In this document: positions 29,558-32,956 of the stretch, one piece after another | How the letters are laid out: each line of letters begins with the position of its first letter | Position numbering within the stretch: position 1 is the first letter of the stretch | Assembly: GCA_031407765.1 (NCBI GenBank) | Contig: JANOIR010000271.1 | Location: forward strand, 1 to 32,956 | Source of the DNA: JBDSLU01 sp031407765 | Lineage (GTDB): Bacteria > Acidobacteriota > Vicinamibacteria > Vicinamibacterales > Vicinamibacteraceae | DNA: 32,956 nucleotides | Reading direction: 5' to 3' | Notes under the pieces: generated by a model | Told to the model about the DNA's origin: nothing | Databases searched by the model: none | What the model saw: only the letters and a program-made list of their open reading frames with translations | Position numbers and translations under genes: made by a program

Positions 29558-30867
29558 CCAAGATCCTCTATCTCGACTGCTTCTCCGGCGTGTCGGGCGA
29601 CATGCTGCTCGGCGCCTGCCTCGACGCCGGCGTGCCGCTCGCCGACGTCCGCGCCGCGCTCGGCAGCCTCGGGCTCGACGACTACGCGATCGCGAGCGAG
29701 CGCGTGCTCCGGGCCGGCGTGTCGGCGACGCGCTGGGTGCTCGAGGAGCGGGTGCCGGCGGGGTCGGTCCCGTCGCAGGAGATCACGCACGCCCACCACG
29801 CCGGCGAGGACGGCGATCGCGGGGGGGCGCATGCCCAGGGTCAGCAGCATCCGCACCGGCACCTGCCCGCGATCGAGAAGCTGATCGCGCGCTCAGCGCT
29901 GGCGCCGGCGTCGCGCGATCGCGCCATCGCGCTGTTCCGGCGCCTGGCGGCGATCGAGGCCGAGGTCCACCAGATGCCGCTCGATCGGATTCACCTGCAC
30001 GAGGTCGGCGCCCTCGATTCGATTATCGACATCGTCGGCGGCGTGTTCGCGCTGGAGTGGTTCGGCGCCGATCGCATCGTCTGCTCGCCGCTGAATCTCG
30101 GCAGCGGCATGGTCCGCTGCGCGCACGGGACCTTCCCGGTCCCGGCGCCGGCGACGGCGCGGCTGGCGCAAGGCGTCCCCGTTTACCAGGACGGACCGGC
30201 AGTCGAACTCACGACGCCGACCGGCGCGCTCCTCGTCACCGGGTTCGCCGACGCTTTCGGGCCGCTGCCGGCCATGCGCGTCGACGCCATCGGCTACGGC
30301 GCCGGGAGCCGCGACTTCGCCGACCGGCCGAACGTGCTGCGGATCCTGGTCGGCCGGGCCGAGGCCGAGGCCGGCCGGGAGGCGCCCGCGCCGGGCGCGC
30401 CGTCGCGCGAGCGGGTCACCCTCCTGACCTTCGAGATCGACGACATGAACCCGCAGATCTACGGGTTCCTGATCGACATGCTGCTGAAGGCCGGTGCGCT
30501 CGACGTCTACTACACGGCGGTGCAGATGAAGAAGAGCCGGCCGGGCACGCTGGTGACCGTGATGGCGCCCCCGGACCGCCGCGCCGCGCTGTCGGCCATC
30601 CTCTTCCGCGAGACGACCACCCTCGGCGTGCGTTACCATGACGAGGAGCGCGAGGTCCTGGACCGCGAGATCGTGCCGGTGACGACGCCCTGGGGCGCGG
30701 TGCCGATCAAGGTCGCGCGGCTCGGCGGCGTGGTCACCAACGCCGCGCCGGAATTCGAGGCGTGCGCGGTCCTGGCCCGCACCCACGACGTGCCGGTCAA
30801 GGACATCCAGGCGGCAGCGATGAAAGCCTGGCTCGATATGCCTGGCGCTGCCGCGCGGCGCGCCTGA
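29554..30867 (+). CDS. larC: LarC, nickel-pincer cofactor (nickel chelatase) biosynthesis protein
   Basis: A 437-residue LarC, which inserts nickel into pyridinium bisthiocarboxylate mononucleotide to make the cofactor of LarA-type racemases. LDCFSGVSGDMLLGACLDAG (about 7-26) is the family start, followed by a His-rich metal-binding stretch (about 77-106, HAHH, HPHRH) and HLHEVGALDSIIDIVG. The C-terminal domain has FEIDDMNPQIYGF and YYTAVQMKKSRPGT. Here both domains lie in one ORF, whereas Lactobacillus needs a frameshift to join larC1 and larC2. GTG 29554 overlaps the radC stop. No larA, larB or larE is in the window, so the cofactor partners must lie elsewhere. Confidence 0.92.
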   Translation: MTKILYLDCFSGVSGDMLLGACLDAGVPLADVRAALGSLGLDDYAIASERVLRAGVSATRWVLEERVPAGSVPSQEITHAHHAGEDGDRGGAHAQGQQHPHRHLPAIEKLIARSALAPASRDRAIALFRRLAAIEAEVHQMPLDRIHLHEVGALDSIIDIVGGVFALEWFGADRIVCSPLNLGSGMVRCAHGTFPVPAPATARLAQGVPVYQDGPAVELTTPTGALLVTGFADAFGPLPAMRVDAIGYGAGSRDFADRPNVLRILVGRAEAEAGREAPAPGAPSRERVTLLTFEIDDMNPQIYGFLIDMLLKAGALDVYYTAVQMKKSRPGTLVTVMAPPDRRAALSAILFRETTTLGVRYHDEEREVLDREIVPVTTPWGAVPIKVARLGGVVTNAAPEFEACAVLARTHDVPVKDIQAAAMKAWLDMPGAAARRA

Positions 30868-30905
30868 TCCGTCCATTACCCGTCCAGCATCCGGTCCGGT
30901 TCCCC

Positions 30906-32942
30906 GTGTCGTCCTCTCCCTTCTTCCTCACCACCGCGATCGACTACGCCAACGGCCGTCCGCACCTGGGCACGGCCTACGAGAAGATCACGGCCGACGT
31001 CATCGCCCGCTACAAGCGGCTGTCCGGCATCGAGACCCATTTCCTGATGGGCCTCGACGAACACTCGCTGAACGTGTATCGCAAGGCGCGGGAGCAGGGC
31101 CTCGATCCGCTGACCTACTGCGACCAGATGGCCGCGATCTTCCGCGAGGTCTGGGCGCGCCTCGACATCTCGTTCGACGACTTCATCCGGACGACCGAAC
31201 CGCGGCATCGCATCGCCGTCCAGGCGATGACCGAGAAGATCCGGGCCGCCGGCGACCTCTACGAGGGCGTCTACGAGGGCTGGTACTGCGAGTCGTGCGA
31301 GGCCTTCAAGCCGGAGAAGGATCTGGTCGAGGGGCTCTGTCCGATCCATCGGACCACGCCGGCGTGGATCCGCGAGACGAACCATTTCTTCCGGCTGTCG
31401 GCCTATCGCGATCGACTGCTCGCGCATTTCGCCGCGCACCCGGAGTTCCTGCAGCCGGACGTGCGGCGCAACGAGATCCTGCGCCTGCTCGAAGCCGGCC
31501 TCGACGACATCTCGATCAGCCGCGCCGGACAGCCGTGGGGCATCCCGGTGCCGCACGATCCGTCGAGCGTGATCTACGTGTGGTTCGACGCGCTGATCAA
31601 CTACATCACCGCGGTCGGCTACGGGACCGACCCCGAGCGGCTGGCGAAGTGGTGGCCGGCGAACCTGCACATCGTCGGCAAGGACATCACGCGCTTCCAC
31701 GCCGTGGTGTGGCCGGCGATGCTGATGAGCGCGGGCGAGCCGCTGCCGCGCCAGGTCTTCGGCCACGGCTGGGTCCACTTCAAGGGCGAGAAGATGAGCA
31801 AGTCGCTCGGCACGGCGGTCGATCCGCTCGACGCCGCCGACCGGCTCGGCGCCGATCCGCTGCGGCTCTACCTGGTCAAGGAAGTGCCGTACGGCGGGGA
31901 TGGCGACTTCTCGTGGGAGCGGTTCGAGGAGCGCTACAACGCGGACCTCGCCAACAACCTGGGCAACCTGGTCAGCCGGATCGCCAGCATGGCGGAGCGC
32001 TACGTCGGCGGGCGTGTGACGCCGGGGGGCGCGCCAGGACCGCTGGCGACGGCCGCGGCCGACACGCTCGCCGCCTACCGTACGGCCATGGACACATACG
32101 CGCTGCACGACGGGGCCAACGCGGTCTACCGGCTGCTCGGCGCCGCCAACGAGTACATCGAACAGACCCGGCCGTGGGCGCTGGCCAAGGATCCGGACGC
32201 CGCCGCCCGGCTGGGCCAGGTGCTGTTCGACCTGGCCGAAACCGTCCGCGTTGCGGCGGTGCTGCTCCTGCCGATCATGCCCGGCTCGGCTCGTGAAATA
32301 CTGCGGCGGGTGGGTGAGACCGCCGACCCGGCGTCGCTGCGCCTCGACCGCGATGCAGCGTGGCGCGCGTCCGGTGAACGCACGTTGGTGAAAGGGGAGG
32401 CGTTGTGGCCGCGGCTCGAAGCTGCGACCGCGCCGGCGCCGCCCGTACGAGGAGCTATGAGCGATTCTCCGACTCCGCCGCCGGCGTCCGCGCCGGGGCC
32501 CACTGCGACAGCGACAGCGCCAGCGGTCATCGTCGCCCCGACACCCGCGGAAGCCACCGTGTCCAGCGCCTCGGGCGCTGCAGCACCGACGGCTGCTGCA
32601 GGTGCGGAGTCCACCCGCATCACCTTCGACGACCTCATGAAGGTCGACTTGCGGGTCGCCAAGGTGCTCGCGGCCGAGCGCGTGCCGAAGTCGAGCAAGC
32701 TGTTGAAGCTGAGCGTGGACGTCGGCACCGAGACGCGCACGATCGTCGCCGGGCTGGGCGAGGCGTACGAGCCCGAGGCGATGGTCGGCCGGACCATCGC
32801 CATCGTCGCCAACCTGGCCCCGCGCAAGATGATGGGCATCGAGTCGAACGGCATGGTGCTCGCGGGCGGACCGGACGGCGCCAGGCCGGAGCTCGTCACC
32901 TTCGCCGATCCGCCGCCGCCTCCGGGGTCGAGGATTCGATGA
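30906..32942 (+). CDS. metG: Methionyl-tRNA synthetase with fused C-terminal tRNA-binding domain
   Basis: A 678-residue class Ia synthetase that charges tRNA-Met with methionine. The HIGH motif reads HLGT (20-23) in NGRPHLGTAYEK; KMSKSLG lies near residue 297. A zinc knuckle, CESC and CPIH (about 127-155), is in the connective peptide. VWFDALINYI (about 222-231) is the methionine-pocket region. An Ala/Pro/Thr-rich linker (about 510-570) joins a C-terminal EMAP-II/Trbp-type domain with FDDLMKVDLRVAKVL and NLAPRKMMGIESNGM, which dimerises and helps bind tRNA. GTG 30906 starts directly before the conserved first strand; no clear ribosome binding site is seen. It follows larC by 38 bases and overlaps the next gene by four. 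Confidence 0.93.
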   Translation: MSSSPFFLTTAIDYANGRPHLGTAYEKITADVIARYKRLSGIETHFLMGLDEHSLNVYRKAREQGLDPLTYCDQMAAIFREVWARLDISFDDFIRTTEPRHRIAVQAMTEKIRAAGDLYEGVYEGWYCESCEAFKPEKDLVEGLCPIHRTTPAWIRETNHFFRLSAYRDRLLAHFAAHPEFLQPDVRRNEILRLLEAGLDDISISRAGQPWGIPVPHDPSSVIYVWFDALINYITAVGYGTDPERLAKWWPANLHIVGKDITRFHAVVWPAMLMSAGEPLPRQVFGHGWVHFKGEKMSKSLGTAVDPLDAADRLGADPLRLYLVKEVPYGGDGDFSWERFEERYNADLANNLGNLVSRIASMAERYVGGRVTPGGAPGPLATAAADTLAAYRTAMDTYALHDGANAVYRLLGAANEYIEQTRPWALAKDPDAAARLGQVLFDLAETVRVAAVLLLPIMPGSAREILRRVGETADPASLRLDRDAAWRASGERTLVKGEALWPRLEAATAPAPPVRGAMSDSPTPPPASAPGPTATATAPAVIVAPTPAEATVSSASGAAAPTAAAGAESTRITFDDLMKVDLRVAKVLAAERVPKSSKLLKLSVDVGTETRTIVAGLGEAYEPEAMVGRTIAIVANLAPRKMMGIESNGMVLAGGPDGARPELVTFADPPPPPGSRIR

Positions 32943-32956
32943 GCGAGCCCGGCAGC
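32939..32956 (+). CDS. Start of a downstream gene (first six codons only)
   Basis: ATG 32939 overlaps the metG stop (ATGA) and reads MSEPGS to the window edge. Overlap suggests the same operon. In many bacteria metG is followed by a TatD-type DNase gene, but six codons identify nothing. Confidence 0.4.

Overview
The window is about 33 kb of very GC-rich, densely coding bacterial chromosome (GC looks close to 70 %; not counted). Tandem DUF5719-type repeat proteins, lipoprotein glycan-type genes, a MetRS with an HLGTAYEK-type active site and promoters lying almost on top of start codons together suggest an Acidobacteriota genome, possibly Vicinamibacteria. That placement is inference from gene style, not from a marker alignment. 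I see no phage genes, insertion sequence, tRNA, rRNA or CRISPR array. No gap between genes exceeds about 300 bases.

Left part (1-12522): a truncated CofD/YvcK-like gene at the edge, then a large polytopic membrane glycosyltransferase-like gene. Next is a mostly minus-strand block of accessory envelope genes: a B12-binding radical SAM enzyme with a tiny coupled membrane ORF behind it, two paralogous lipoproteins (fibronectin-like plus a C-terminal lectin-like module), a small DNA-binding regulator, a zinc-knuckle methyltransferase diverging from a secreted clan-A glycosidase, an UPF0104 flippase-like protein, and a four-repeat DUF5719 protein that ends in a diverged copy of the same C-terminal module.

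Middle part (12667-20541): a well-formed sigma70 promoter drives a glycan operon whose start and stop codons overlap by 1-4 bases: GT4 glycosyltransferase, methyltransferase, sugar-nucleotide epimerase, hexapeptide acetyltransferase, second GT4. A second unit follows with a methyltransferase and a GT-C membrane glycosyltransferase. Together with the left block this reads as synthesis, modification, export and surface display of an unidentified cell-surface polysaccharide.

Right part (20653-32956): housekeeping and general genes: ttcA-dtd-CPBP protease, SMP-30-like propeller, SDR oxidoreductase, outer-membrane-type protein, EF-hand protein, a DapF homologue coupled to a SLC13 transporter, a DUF4398 lipoprotein, and the run radC-larC-metG plus the first codons of another gene.

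Most notable: (1) the DapF homologue has serine in place of both catalytic cysteines (Ser76 and Ser215) while the rest of the active site looks intact; (2) a 33-nt palindromic element occurs three times (two exact copies), each time just past a stop codon in the same orientation relative to the gene; (3) at least seven genes carry a -10-like hexamer 6-10 nt before the start codon, pointing to leaderless or near-leaderless mRNAs; (4) one lectin-like module recurs in three surface proteins beside the glycan cluster.
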